64,000 nucleotides of DNA. It comes from Meconema thalassinum. Taxonomy: Eukaryota > Arthropoda > Insecta > Orthoptera > Tettigoniidae. Below, one piece after another: positions 32,150 through 42,316 of this stretch (the stretch's first letter is position 1; the number at the start of each line of letters is the position of its first letter). Under the pieces are notes generated by a model. It was not told the DNA's origin, ran no database searches, and saw nothing but the letters and a program-made list of their open reading frames with translations. The position numbers were made by a program, and so were the translations under genes. The stretch is taken from NCBI GenBank assembly GCA_946902985.2, contig OX336388.2, positions 225,082,467-225,146,466 on the forward strand, given 5' to 3'.

Positions 32150-32345
32150 AGGGTAGTCCAAAATTGTCTTATAATCACGTACCAAAGCATCCTGTCTTCT
32201 GAGTTCAGGTGGTTGAATGTGACTTAAAGTTGGGAGCCAAAATGTAGGAGTAGTTTTTAGACATCCTGTGATCGTGCACATAGTTGTATTGAGTTGGGTG
32301 TCGAGTTTGTTGGTATGATTGTGTCTTAATACACAACCAGCTTGA
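32150..32345 (-). pseudogene. Non-LTR retrotransposon RT C-terminal remnant
   Basis: The minus frame reads TQLNTTMCTITGCLKTTPTF, then WLPTLSHIQPPELRRQDALV. This resembles the post-RT region of Jockey/R1-type LINEs (family form: lRxItGclkxTP---LpvLa-I-PP-lRR--a). Fragment only; the mariner piece abuts it. Confidence 0.65.
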
Positions 32346-32748
32346 AGTAGGAGAGATGTGGATTTAATACGGTATATGTGGAAATTGTTAGGTTAGGATT
32401 GAGTTATAGATGGGTTCGAATATGCGTATTAATGAAGTAACTATGGAATATAAACGTTGGAAATAAATAATGCAAGGCATGGTATAGATAGGGCAAGGAA
32501 TGTTTGTTCTTAGCAACACAGTTACCCAAACATATCCTAAGATTAATTGCTTCCCGTTATAGTCGATTTTGTTGGATTATTATTATTATTAAAGATAAAT
32601 CGCACAAATTGTGCATATTGATGATAACAAACTGTCATTCACAAAACTTAACAATGGATGATCCCCGATTTGCACAAGAAATTACATGGTATCTACTACA
32701 TTGCACCCCGCATAATTTACATACGCAGGATTCATCTGGCTCATGAAA
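32346..32748. other. Unassigned sequence
   Basis: Short (ATT)n at 32577-32590; nothing else recognised. Confidence 0.35.
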
Positions 32749-33335
32749 CTATTCGGTATTACACAGTTTATGGTGATACCCACGTACCGCCATCGAACTG
32801 ACAAAGTGTCGCAAGTCTTGATTTGTGTTCATCCATGTCCTAGTCATCATGGCCTCCGTGGTGTAAAACTCGAACCAGATTTCGTCCCTTTTCTGTATTC
32901 TTTCCTGCATTAGTTTTTTACAGGTGTCTGTAGATGGTAGCCCTCTCTTCATCCGGAGGTCCTCAATGAAGGAGGTCTCCCTGGCGAGTTCATATGCTAA
33001 TCTTGATTTTGTATATTTCGATACCCCCAGGGTAGCCTTCAGGAAGCGCGATTTGACTACTTCAAGCGTCCTCAAGTCTGCCAGGGATAATTTCTCCCAA
33101 TGATTTCAAGTCCATATGTGGCGATGGGCGTTATTTTCGCGTCGAATAATGTCATAGCAGTTCCCAAAGAGAGCTTCGTGATTCTTTTGATGTCATATAT
33201 GGCTTTGGTAGCGGATTATCTCATCTAGTTATCTAAATTTCTTCACACGTTTAATCTTCACTCGGTTTGTGATCATCCATTCTGGCCCATCGCTGATGTT
33301 TGTCGTGTATTTTGTCTTCTCAAAGGAAACCTTCA
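32749..33335 (-). pseudogene. Non-LTR retrotransposon RT/thumb remnant
   Basis: A 108-codon minus frame (32749-33075) with LEVVKSRFLKATLGVSKYTK, then SRLAYELARETSFIEDLR, a block common in the C-terminal half of LINE ORFs. Upstream on the minus strand, 33080-33335 shows decayed VKVSFEKTKYTTNISDG and FRYLGE-like pieces. SINE D interrupts it at about 33335. Confidence 0.7.
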
Positions 33336-33692
33336 CAACTACCTCATAGTGTAGCTGCAAGCGTTCCTGACTGTCGCCCCCAGTGGATTGGGTACGATTC
33401 CTGCCTCTGCCAAGAAATGTAATTCTGGTCTGAGTGCTGGAATGGGGTACACAACCTCGTGAGACAAAACTGAGAAGGAGTGGGTTTGATTCTGGAAGAG
33501 CTTTTTCGTGGTTTCCCCACTTCTAATCTGAGCAAATGCCGGGCTGGTTCCTGACGTAAGGCCACGGTTGTCTCCTTCCCAATCATCACCTGAATTACAA
33601 ATAAACACACTAATACATCCATCACACAGGTTATCAGACAAAATATCAACACACACACCACGTACACGGGACTAAACGACCTCGATGTACAA
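33336..33692 (+). mobile_element. tRNA-headed SINE, family D
   Basis: Head TAGTGTAGCTGCAAGCG (A-box position), B-box-like GGTACGATTCC, AATTCTGGTCTGAGTGCTGG, the central GTGGTTTCCCCACTTCT and GCAAATGCCGGGCTGGTTCC, and the 3' block GGTTATCAGACAAAATATCA. Ends ACTAAACGACCTCGATGT. Confidence 0.75.
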
Positions 33693-34470
33693 GCTCATCA
33701 AACGAAATACCAAGCAACCAACAAACCATGCTTTCTCAATCATGTCTGTCAACCAATTGATATTTACTATTGCTGACTTACTATCATCTGACTAAGAAAA
33801 TCCCTCCCTATATTATTCTCCTAAGGTACCATTCCAGTTTTGTACCGAAAATAAGGTCACATTAACACCAACCTACACATATGGGGTACCTACAAGTTCA
33901 GCATAACCCAATGCGTAAGCGAAACGCACTCACTAACTCTTTAAATGCCTCACAATTAAATAAATACCTTAAAACATGTATATTTACAATGGAATAATGA
34001 AAGAATGTAACACGGTAACCATGGTAACAGAATCTCACAGGTCCATCTATTTCTGTAAGACGCAATGCAATTCCAATTATTACATTACTGTGAAAGTTTC
34101 CAGACGGTTATAAGGTTATCACTGAACCAAATTAAGCTGTAAAATTCATCAATGCATACAGTATAATGCGCTTAAGGGGGTCAAGGGGCACTCTGGAATT
34201 TTTTCACGCAATTTTCACGTGTGTGTGTGGTACAAAAGGTCTTTTTCACCCGACTATAAAGGGTCTCCGAAAACCACATTTAAAGGCCCTTAAATTAACA
34301 GTGTCTGTGATATTCTCAGAAAAGTAACTTCGCTCTGATATACCTATGAAGAAATGACAAACCCCTAACCACTGCACCAGTAGCTGAATTGATGAAGTCT
34401 GATTATTCATACCAAGGATAAATCAGCCATAGCATTCATGATTGAGATTTTGTTAAGAGTACTCTTTACA
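33693..34470. other. Unassigned sequence, possibly a Helitron body
   Basis: Sits upstream of the Helitron 3' end at 34511; no 5' TC terminus was identified, so the extent is unknown. Confidence 0.3.
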
Positions 34471-34511
34471 ACTAGAATATTCGCGGGCGAAGCCGCGACG
34501 GGTAATGCTAG
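34471..34511 (+). mobile_element. Helitron 3' terminus
   Basis: Hairpin CGCGG-gcgaag-CCGCG, then ACGGGTAATG and CTAG followed by T, the canonical 3' end of arthropod Helitrons. The same design ends the elements at 45448 and, less exactly, 47774. Confidence 0.7.
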
Positions 34512-34639
34512 TATTTCGTATTATCAATGTGAACCGACAAACCAAAATTCGCAGGCTTGTAGATACACAAATGGACCTTACTGAAGTCGACATTGATCCA
34601 ATGGCTACAACAGGTATTTATTTATTTTCCGTGTCCGAA

Positions 34640-34900
34640 TCAAATTTGATTTTGCCAGTAAGTAGCAACAGTTATAGCTTTAGCATTTGCAGCCAAAAGA
34701 TCGTATTTTGAACATACGTCCTCCATCAAGGGGCAGATCAGCAGGTGTTCTGGATCTTGTAACATGCTGCAGTCACAGAACTCATCATTGTTGACGAGCA
34801 TGTTCCATTTCTTGAGATTGTTCTTGCAGCGTGAAACCCACGTCCTCAGCCTGTTCAATGATTTCCAAATTCCATATGGCAAGTTGTGACCAGTTGCCAT
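34640..34900 (-). pseudogene. LINE C-terminal zinc-knuckle-like fragment
   Basis: The minus frame contains GIWKSLNRLRTWVSRCKNNL, then CDCSMLQDPEHLLICPLMED, then SKYDLL. The CxC...H-LL-CP pattern is typical of the extreme C-terminus of Jockey/R1/CR1-like LINEs. 86 codons open. No intact RT precedes it. Confidence 0.7.
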
Positions 34901-34944
34901 TTTTTCTGATAGAGGAATAGTATACTACTACATACATACAGACA

Positions 34945-35110
34945 GACAAAAGATCAACACCCACAAATGTGCACCCAAGAATCCATTCTAGAAAAGGTTG
35001 AAACTCCAAAACTCATGGACACAAGAAAGACGGCAAGCCTGGAGTGAAAGAATAAAGAAATTCTGGGCGAATGAGAAGTTCATAAATATGAAGAATTCCA
35101 GTGCTATCTA
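34945..35110 (+). pseudogene. RTE-like LINE C-terminal tail fragment
   Basis: The plus frame reads LKLQNSWTQERRQAWSERIK, then KFWANEKF, matching the tail motif W-T-E-E-...-H-S-x-x-M-K-x-F-W of other LINE 3' ends here. Short and isolated. Confidence 0.5.
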
Positions 35111-35159
35111 ATGGTTCCACGTGTTCCTTAGGGGGTTGAACGAATGTAATAATATAATA

Positions 35160-35372
35160 ATTGTCGTCAAAATACCTAGGTCATCTGCAAATGCCAAGTA
35201 ATCAACGTACACCTCTTTCTGTTTGGGCCCTAGTCTGACCCGTTCTTCATCCCCTTTTTCTCGACTTTGTCAGTGTCTTCCTCCATCCTCGAATGACCTT
35301 TCCCAAGACAAAGTTGAAAAGAAATGGGGATATTCCATCACCTTGTCTAACACCATTTATTTTTGTTAACAT
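35160..35372 (-). pseudogene. LINE RT fragment, motifs B and C
   Basis: The minus strand encodes KINGVRQGDGISPFLFNFVL, then GKVIRGWRKTL, a frame break, and VDYLAFADDLGILTTII. GVRQGDG and FADD are the RT template-grip and catalytic motifs. Truncated on both sides. Confidence 0.75.
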
Positions 35373-35640
35373 TATTATTATTATTATTATTATAATTATT
35401 ATTATTATTATTATTATATATTAATATATTAATATTATTAATAATTAATTAATATTAATAATAAATTAATAATAATAATAATTAATAATAATTAATTAAT
35501 AATTAATATTAATAATAATTAATATGTCTCACATATAATCTGTACTGCCATCAGATTCGTGAGACATATCACAATAATGTAACATAAATAGTATTTAATA
35601 AATAAATTAAATTAAATTTTTTTAAAAATATTGTTATTAG
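35373..35640. repeat. (ATT)n/(TAA)n low-complexity AT block
   Basis: Almost pure A/T, with ATT repeats turning into ATTAAT repeats. Many self-complementary words (AATATT, TTAATTAA), so it could extrude cruciforms. Confidence 0.85.
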
Positions 35641-35894
35641 CTAGCCAGTAAACCACGAGGTGACTGTTAACATCTGTGAATATCCTCGACATGTTAATGT
35701 GTTCGCCGCCTCGCCCGGATATGATCCACTCCACGCTTCGCTACTGACTGATGATGACGAAAACAGAAATATGACGTCATAGTTGGACAAGAAATGTAAT
35801 TAGAGGAGAAACTGTTCAGTTGGTCGTCCCGTCAGCTGTCTCTGGTGGTACAGTAAGCTTCATTCTGATACAAGGTGCTACAGGGTAATTGAGT

Positions 35895-36235
35895 AACGCC
35901 GCGCCGTTACGTGAAACAGTTACTTATGACGTCACTATTAAGACCGTTATTCATGACTCCGTTACTACTAACCCTTACTTGTAGCGCCGTTCCTAGTAAT
36001 CGTTACTCATGACACCGTTACTTGTAGCGCCGTTCCCAGAAAATGTTACTCATGAAACCGTTCCTAATAACCGTTCCTAGTAATCGTTACTCATGACACC
36101 GTTACTTGTAACGCCGTTCCCAGAAAATGTTACCCATGAAACCGTTCCTAATAACCGTTACTGGTAACGCCGTTCCTAGTAAACGTTACTCATGACACCG
36201 TTACTAATAGCCGTTATCAGTGACATTAGTGTTTC
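35895..36235. repeat. CGTTAC-phased degenerate minisatellite
   Basis: CGTTAC or CGTTCC recurs every 13-15 bp about 18 times, as CGTTACTCATGACAC, CGTTACTTGTAGCGC, CGTTCCTAGTAAT in rotation. A ~75-bp higher unit is visible (35997-36071 against 36072-36150). TGACGTCA precedes the array at 35928. Confidence 0.85.
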
Positions 36236-36435
36236 TCTTTTCAAATAGGGGATAATCCTCGATGCATGAAGTTGTTAATTTATTTTGCGGTATCGGGACA
36301 TCTGGGTCATCGGCTCAACGTACTTAGTTGTGAGTTGAATTTGCCTGAAAACCTGCATTGCATTTATGACTGTAGCAAAAGTAGGATCAGAGGAAATGAA
36401 AGACCCTCAATGATTCGCATGAATCCTGCGACGTA

Positions 36436-36700
36436 GCTGTGCTCGACAAACCGTGCACCATGGCCGTGAGAGGGGCTCCACATGTCCGGTGATCGTAGGT
36501 TCGAATCCCGGCGTTGACAGTAAGTATCATGAGTGTGGCATTTCCCTTCATTCCTTCCAAGTAAATGCCGGGATAGAACGTTACCGAAGGTACTGTCCCT
36601 GTCACTGCTACTGTCATCACAACACTGCAGATTATCAGACAAATTCAACACATACACCCAAATACACGGAGCTGATGACCAAGATGTCCCAATCCCCACA
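36436..36700 (+). mobile_element. tRNA-headed SINE related to family D
   Basis: B-box-like GGTTCGAATCCCGG (36500-36513), a central ACATTTCC/AAATGCCGGGATAG region, and the 3' block GATTATCAGACAAATTC, then CACGGAGCTGATGACC. (TTAA)n tail at 36700-36725. Confidence 0.7.
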
Positions 36701-36752
36701 TATTAATTAATTAATTAATTAATTATAACAACAACTACGTTTCTCGTGAACA

Positions 36753-37155
36753 ATTACGTGTAAAACTCAGCAATTTTATCTAGGTTAGTGCCGTGTCTTG
36801 TTTGGGGTTTCGCCTAGGACGCCAAGCTGGCTCATCAGCGGGCTCTTGGTGTCCCCGCCCACACAAGACACGGCACAAACCTAGAAAAATTGCTGAGTTT
36901 TAATTCACTGACCGTGAAAGCCGATATACCATTTTTAGGAAGCCTTCATAGGGAGGTTAACGCTGCTTGAGCTTTTAGTTCTCGCAGTAAAGAGGCACAG
37001 GTGCACTTTATAAAAAGGGAGGTAGCGCGCAGTTCGCTACTCAAGCGAGGGTCCGGGCGGGGACACCAAGAGCCCGCTGATGAGCCAGCTCAGTGTCCTA
37101 GGCGAAACCCCACACAAGGCACGGCACAAGCCTAGAATAATTGCTGAGTTTTAAT
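36753..37155. repeat. Long inverted repeat element
   Basis: 36753-36850 is the reverse complement of 37050-37155 with few mismatches; paired words are AAAACTCAGCAATT with AATTGCTGAGTTTT, and GCTCATCAGCGGGCTCTTGG with its complement. In addition 36861-36930 directly repeats 37112-37182. The arms enclose about 200 bp. Looks like a fold-back or MITE-type element; no TSD found. Confidence 0.75.
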
Positions 37156-37229
37156 TCACTGGCCGTGAAAGCCATTATACCAACTACGTGTAGCTTTATC
37201 AATAGTAAAATCATTCAAGAACGTTCGAG

Positions 37230-37465
37230 TTTCCATCAGGGAAAATAACTCGCAAAAATTAACAGTAGATAGAAATATAAGAAAAATTATGGAATGCAGA
37301 CTTAAGAAATCAGAAACCCCTATGGATGTCAAATTGGCAGGTGAAAATCTAAAGAAAGTAGGTGACTTATGTTACTTAGGGAGCAGCATAACCAGTGATG
37401 GACGAAGCAAAGAGGATATACAGAGTAGTTTGTCGCAGGCAAGCGAAGCATTGCTACAGAAAATA
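37230..37465 (+). pseudogene. LINE family J, RT C-terminal fragment
   Basis: The plus frame has MECRLKKSETPMDVKLAGEN, then LCYLGSSITSDGRSKEDIQS. Same family as 38195-38935 and 59815-60057. Truncated on both sides. Confidence 0.75.
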
Positions 37466-38194
37466 TATCAACATTCTATCTCGAAAAATATAGGTAGGAG
37501 AAAATTTTTACCAAACTCTTGTGAATTCACTAAACTTGTCTTGGCATTTTTAGCATAACCACTCATTAAATGCTTCGCATGAAAAGGTTTAATGAGATGT
37601 TTGCTCATTTTTAGTTGCTCTTGCGGTTAAGTGGGAACGCTTCGCAAGGACTCACTAGTGTTATAGTAGAAACGGAAGAGGAATCGCACACATTGAAAAG
37701 ACACAAGAAGTATGTCTTGCCAATGCCTGTGAAGGGAAATACCGAACGAACAATAAACTGTAGGGAATCACAATTGTAATCCGGTAGTTCCCTGTTGAAT
37801 GACGTCAGACAAGTGGGGCTCGCGATAGCGGAAAGTCTTCTTATATAATGCTCGGTCTACCTGTGCACTGGGCCGCGGGGGGTCCACTGCAGATAAATCA
37901 AACTGGCTTCTGATTGAAGAGAGAGAAGTGGGGGCTGCACTCTGTTCAATTAGAAGCGCGTCAAACAGCGATTTATTGTCCTAGACCCCCCTCGTGTGCC
38001 CTGCCCCCGCCCCCTCCTACTCCCCAACTGATGAGCATGGCCACACAGTAATTGTCCCCCCCCCCCCCAACATCATGTAATTATTTATAACTTCTCTCCT
38101 CACACTTTTCGATTTTATTCATAACAATGAAGACTTACCTCGCGGAATGTTTATTAGAAATAGACTTTGCGCACTGTTAGAGAAAATCAAGGAC
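37466..38194. other. Unassigned sequence
   Basis: C-run at 38058-38070; 38045-38130 resembles 15498-15560 (anonymous repeat). No gene. Confidence 0.35.
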
Positions 38195-38932
38195 ATAACA
38201 GTCTACCATCTATACAGAAACCAGACAGCAGTCATTTGAGCTGAAGGACATGAGAGAGAAGCTGGTATTCACAAAGGAGTAAGGCAAGGCTGCAATTTAT
38301 CACCCTTACATTTCAATCTTTACATTGAACAAGCAATGAAGGAAATTGGAGAAAAAGTTAAAGTGGGAGTGAAGATTCAAAGAGAAATAATTTCAACTCT
38401 GAGATTTGCTGATGACAACGTCATCTTGGCCGACAAGCCTGAGGATTTGAAAGAGTTTAGAATGGTATGGACTCCGTCTTGAGGAAATAATTCATGATGA
38501 AAAGTAATAAATGTAAAACAAAACTATTGGAATGCAGCCGAAATAAATCAGAATCCTCTATGGACATCAAATTGGCAGGTGGAAAACTAAAGGAAGTAGT
38601 CCTGTTACTTAGGAAGCAAAATAACTAGTGATGGACGAAGCAAAGAGGATATAAAAAGTAGGTTGGCTCAGGCAAGGAAAGCATTTCTACAAAAAAGGAA
38701 TCTGTTGACATCGAATAGAGATTTAGGTATCAGGAAATCATTTCTGAAAGCCTTTGTCTGGAGCGTGGCGCTCTATGGAAGTGAAACTTGGACTATTGGT
38801 GCAGCAGAAAAGAGGAGAATTGAAGCGTTTGCAATGTGGTGTTACAGGAGAATGAGGAAAATCAGATGGGTTGATAGGGTTGAACGGAGAGGTAGGCCTA
38901 TAAGACGAGTGGAAGAGGAGAGATGTTTCTGA
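38195..38932 (+). pseudogene. LINE family J, RT palm to C-terminus remnant
   Basis: The plus strand encodes, with several frame breaks, EAGIHKGVRQGCNLSPLHFN (motif B), STLRFADDNVILAD (motif C), SMDIKLAGGKLKEV, then an 89-codon open run (38663-38932) with AQARKAFLQKRNLLTSN, VWSVALYGSETWTIGAAEKR and MWCYRRMRKIRWVDRV. A typical LINE thumb. No endonuclease. Confidence 0.85.
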
Positions 38933-38935
38933 CGA

Positions 38936-39977
38936 CTGTTCATTTTACAATCCTTGCTGTTGAGTGTGATTAGGAAAAGTATTAAAGTGTTTTCTAGAAA
39001 TAAGGAAAGAAATAGGTCCTAATAATAACATTAAGGGTGAGATATAGCTACACTTCCCTAGCAACTCCTTGCACCAACAATGACCATAACCTCAAATTTT
39101 CATTGTTGACTTAAACTGTTACTTTCGGTCATAGAGCAGCGAGTGTCTCTCCCTTCAAAGCAAAACAGCTGAAGATCAAAGCAGAGTTGCCAACATCTTG
39201 GATGAATCCATGAATCGAGTGGGAACTGTTATTGGACATTATACCAACAATCTGACAAGAAATTTCTCTTTCATAAGCAGCCATCATGAAATATAATGTA
39301 TTTTAACCCTACAATTAACATACGTAAAATGTACGTGTATGAATAATTTAACTCTATATCTGTCCCCAGCCTATCATCTTCCAGCAGTGCTTCTACTGGT
39401 CTATGGTGGTGATGTCAATGCTCTTGTTATTAATGCAATCAGTTCTAGGGGCATAATCATGGGGCAAAGAATTGCCTGGAAACTATCCTTGAATTTAACA
39501 ACATATTGGTTTCTCCATGGCAATAACAAAGAGGAGGGGAATTTGATGTAGGTATGTCACATCACTTCAGAGGGATTATAAAAACAACCTCATAAAACCA
39601 GAGACAGTATAAGAGGCTTGAGAGATTACGTACTGCTATTTACGTCAAAGTAAACGATTTCTGTGTTTGTTGTATTTAAGATGGAACTTGGCGTATTAAG
39701 CTACAAAGACCACAGAGGATTCAGTGTATATAAATAGTGTTACATACGAAATATATATTAATTACAACCATTTAACTAATTGGTGCCTTAGCAAAAAGGT
39801 AGTAATGAACGTATATTTAATGTATTATTAGTAAGCATCAATTGGATATTGTTAGGATGGGGATTTGTGTGTTGAGTGTAATACTTTGAACAGATCTGTA
39901 CAAAATTACTCATTGCTACCTAAAAATATAAACAATACTGAAAATACACAAAAAACATGAATTATTTAAATACTGAA
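38936..39977. other. Unassigned sequence
   Basis: No recognised repeat or gene. A TATA-like GATTATAAAAAC at 39575 without supporting context is not called a promoter. Confidence 0.35.
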
Positions 39978-39986
39978 ATTATTAGA

Positions 39987-39988
<2 letters not shown>

Positions 39989-40055
<67 letters not shown>

Positions 40056-40424
40056 TCGTATTGCTCGGATGCCGGGTGCTAGCTTTGTTATTTGCAACCA
40101 GAGGGTAGCTTGCATGTCGAATTTCGTTGTTCCTTGAATCACTAAGAAAGTCAAGGAGGTTAGATATCTAAGCTCCTTGAACACTATAGCGCTTTCTAGT
40201 AGAGAAATGAGGAACTTTGTGTTGGCGGAAACTCCCGAGATTAATTTTGCCATTATGAACACGGCCTACTGAATTCAAATGGGTTCTTTGACATGCCAAC
40301 ATCGTATGACATGCGTGTCGTATTTTTGCCGCCTTTCAAAAATCACTTACCACGGCCAGGAGCGAACCTGCAATCTTGGGGTTAGTAGACCGACACGCTA
40401 TCCATTCACCCACCGCGGCAAGCT
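39989..40424 (-). mobile_element. tRNA-headed SINE, family G, full length with TSD
   Basis: The perfect 11-bp duplication ATTATTAGAGT flanks it at 39978-39988 and 40425-40435. The minus strand begins AGCTTGCCGCGGTGGGTGAA, has B-box-like AGGTTCGCTCCTGG, and ends in (ATT)n (39989-40055). This defines the family's boundaries. Confidence 0.9.
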
Positions 40425-40435
40425 ATTATTAGAGT

Positions 40436-41050
40436 GAGAGGTCAGGAATAAAATAGTTCAGAATCTAAGAACCCGAGGCTTGGTCATCAAATTGCTAGAG
40501 CCCTTAAAGGACACAATTATCATCACGAGATTGCACCATTCCACGGCTTATATTTAGGAATTTATTACTTGCGACAATATATATTTTTACCGCATTCCTC
40601 TCTTTTTTAATCACAAAGTGACGTGTTTTAGGTTTGAAGAGAGGCCGACACAATATCACCTTCCGTGAAGTTATTAATAGCACATGCCGCGAACCAGAGC
40701 AAGGTAAACCCTCTCACCCTCCCCACCTACCACGCACGCACAGAGCAGGTGGAATTTTTCCAATCGTGGAGTCAATTCCATTGGGATTTCCGCTTCTCCG
40801 ATGGCATTTTTCTCTCGCAATAAAGCTTCCCTCTTCTCCGTTATAGAAGCCTCTGTGGTAGGGTATCTGCTAGCACAGTGTCGGGCTCGTGGGCCGCGGT
40901 ACTCTGGTGTGTAGTGTGTCATTTGCCCATCCGACAATTCTTGTACTTATCCGTCCGTCCATCAGTCAATCATTTCACTTGTCCATCAATTTATCTACCT
41001 GTTCATTTGACAATCCTTGCACTTGTTCGTCCATCGACCTGTCCATCCAT
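40436..41050. other. Unassigned sequence
   Basis: A GTCCATC/TGTCC-rich stretch at 40940-41055 is a weak short-period repeat. At 41050 TTAATCCGCGAGGACTAGCG resembles the putative piggyBac-like end at 50113. Confidence 0.35.
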
Positions 41051-41179
41051 TAATCCGCGAGGACTAGCGTATGAGTATTTTTGACCCGAAGTTTAAATAG
41101 ATGATAGAAACGAAAATAAATATATAAATAAATAAAATTAGAAACACGAAAATTGTAAAACTCTCAAGGAAGGACTCAC

Positions 41180-41300
41180 CAGGAAAATAAATGGACAGAA
41201 GAAAAGAAGAAAAAGCACAGTGAACTAATGAAGATGTTTTGGGAAGAAAAGAAGAGAGGAAAAGGAAGTGAAGCTGTGATTGGCTCAAGTTCTCACGCTC
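41180..41300 (+). pseudogene. RTE-like LINE 3' tail fragment
   Basis: The plus frame encodes KWTEEKKKKHSELMKMFWEE, then KKRGKGSEAV. Matches the C-terminal tail of the LINE at 2892. Only the 3' end survives. Confidence 0.6.
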
Positions 41301-41414
41301 TGCTGAAGGGGAATAATCGGAAACATTAATATTAATAAATAATTTGATTAATTAATTAATTAATTAATTAATTCAGAACCAAAATTAAGAATACAAAATA
41401 TATAGGACCTGAAA

Positions 41415-41610
41415 AGAAAGAGAAAGAGACGGGAATATTGTGGACAAAACAAAAGACACAGGAACACAGTCAAAGGATGAAGAGATTCTGGGAAGAAGGG
41501 ACAGAAGTGAAAATTGTGTCATTGTAAGATTTTCGAGTTCAAACACTGTCCTTTGTCCTTAAGGGCAAAAATGATGTACCGGCAGTAATAATAATAGTAG
41601 ACTAACAATG
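41415..41610 (+). pseudogene. RTE-like LINE 3' tail fragment, second
   Basis: The plus frame encodes ILWTKQKTQEHSQRMKRFWE, ending EVKIVSL stop, followed by a short 3' UTR and (TAA)n at 41587-41600. Confidence 0.6.
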
Positions 41611-41631
41611 ATTGCAACCCAGGAGGAACAT

Positions 41632-42316
41632 TATTGAACCGATTGACACAAGATCTCGCATATGCAGATGATATTGACATATTGGCTAGGAGGAAGCGGG
41701 ATCTTGAAAGAAAACTGGGAAAGTTAGAAAAGTATGGCGCTGAGATGGGGCTAAAGATAAACCAGTCAAAGACCAAGTACATGCTGGCATCCAGGAGAAA
41801 ATACAGTGATACGATAACAGTGAATTTACATGGCAATGGATATGAACAATGCAAGGAATTCAAATATCTTGGGTCAATTAACAGAAAATAATAACATAAG
41901 AGAAGAAATATATACCAGGATTGCAGCTGGTACCTGGAGTTACTATGCGTTAGGCAAGGTATTCCAGACGAGAAGGCTAAGTAGGAATTTGAAGGGGTGA
42001 GGAGTTATTACTAAGATGGGAAAGGAAGATACTTAGGAAAATATATGGGCCAGTGAATGATAGTGGATTTTGGCGAATCAGAAACAATAGAGAGATCAGA
42101 TAACTATATGGAAAACCAGATTTAGTAGCCGAAATAAAAAGCAATACACTGAGATGGCTAGGGCATTTTGAAAGAATGACAGAGAACCGGATGGCGAAGA
42201 AAGTCTTTGAAGGTAAACATGGAGGACGTCGTATGAGCGGTAGACCAAGGATAAGATGGTTGGATGACGTAGAGGATGACCTGAGGAGAATGGGAGTAAG
42301 AAGATGGGGAACCAAG
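41632..42316 (+). pseudogene. LINE RT C-terminal region preceding the 45-bp array
   Basis: An 85-codon open run (41634-41891) has LAYADDIDILARRKRDLERK (RT motif C), MGLKINQSKTKYM and CKEFKYLGSIN. After frame breaks near 41885 and 41990, the frame at 42151-42324 reads LRWLGHFERMTENRMAKKVF, then RRMSGRPRIRWLDDVEDDL and RRMGVRRWGTKAVI. This is the standard LINE C-terminus and runs in frame into the 45-bp array. 5' truncated; no endonuclease. Clade not assigned (RTE-like by style). Confidence 0.85.

Noticed and set aside
39560..39720. TATA-like promoter or solo LTR near GATTATAAAAAC
   Set aside because: No paired LTR, no TG...CA ends, no downstream ORF.
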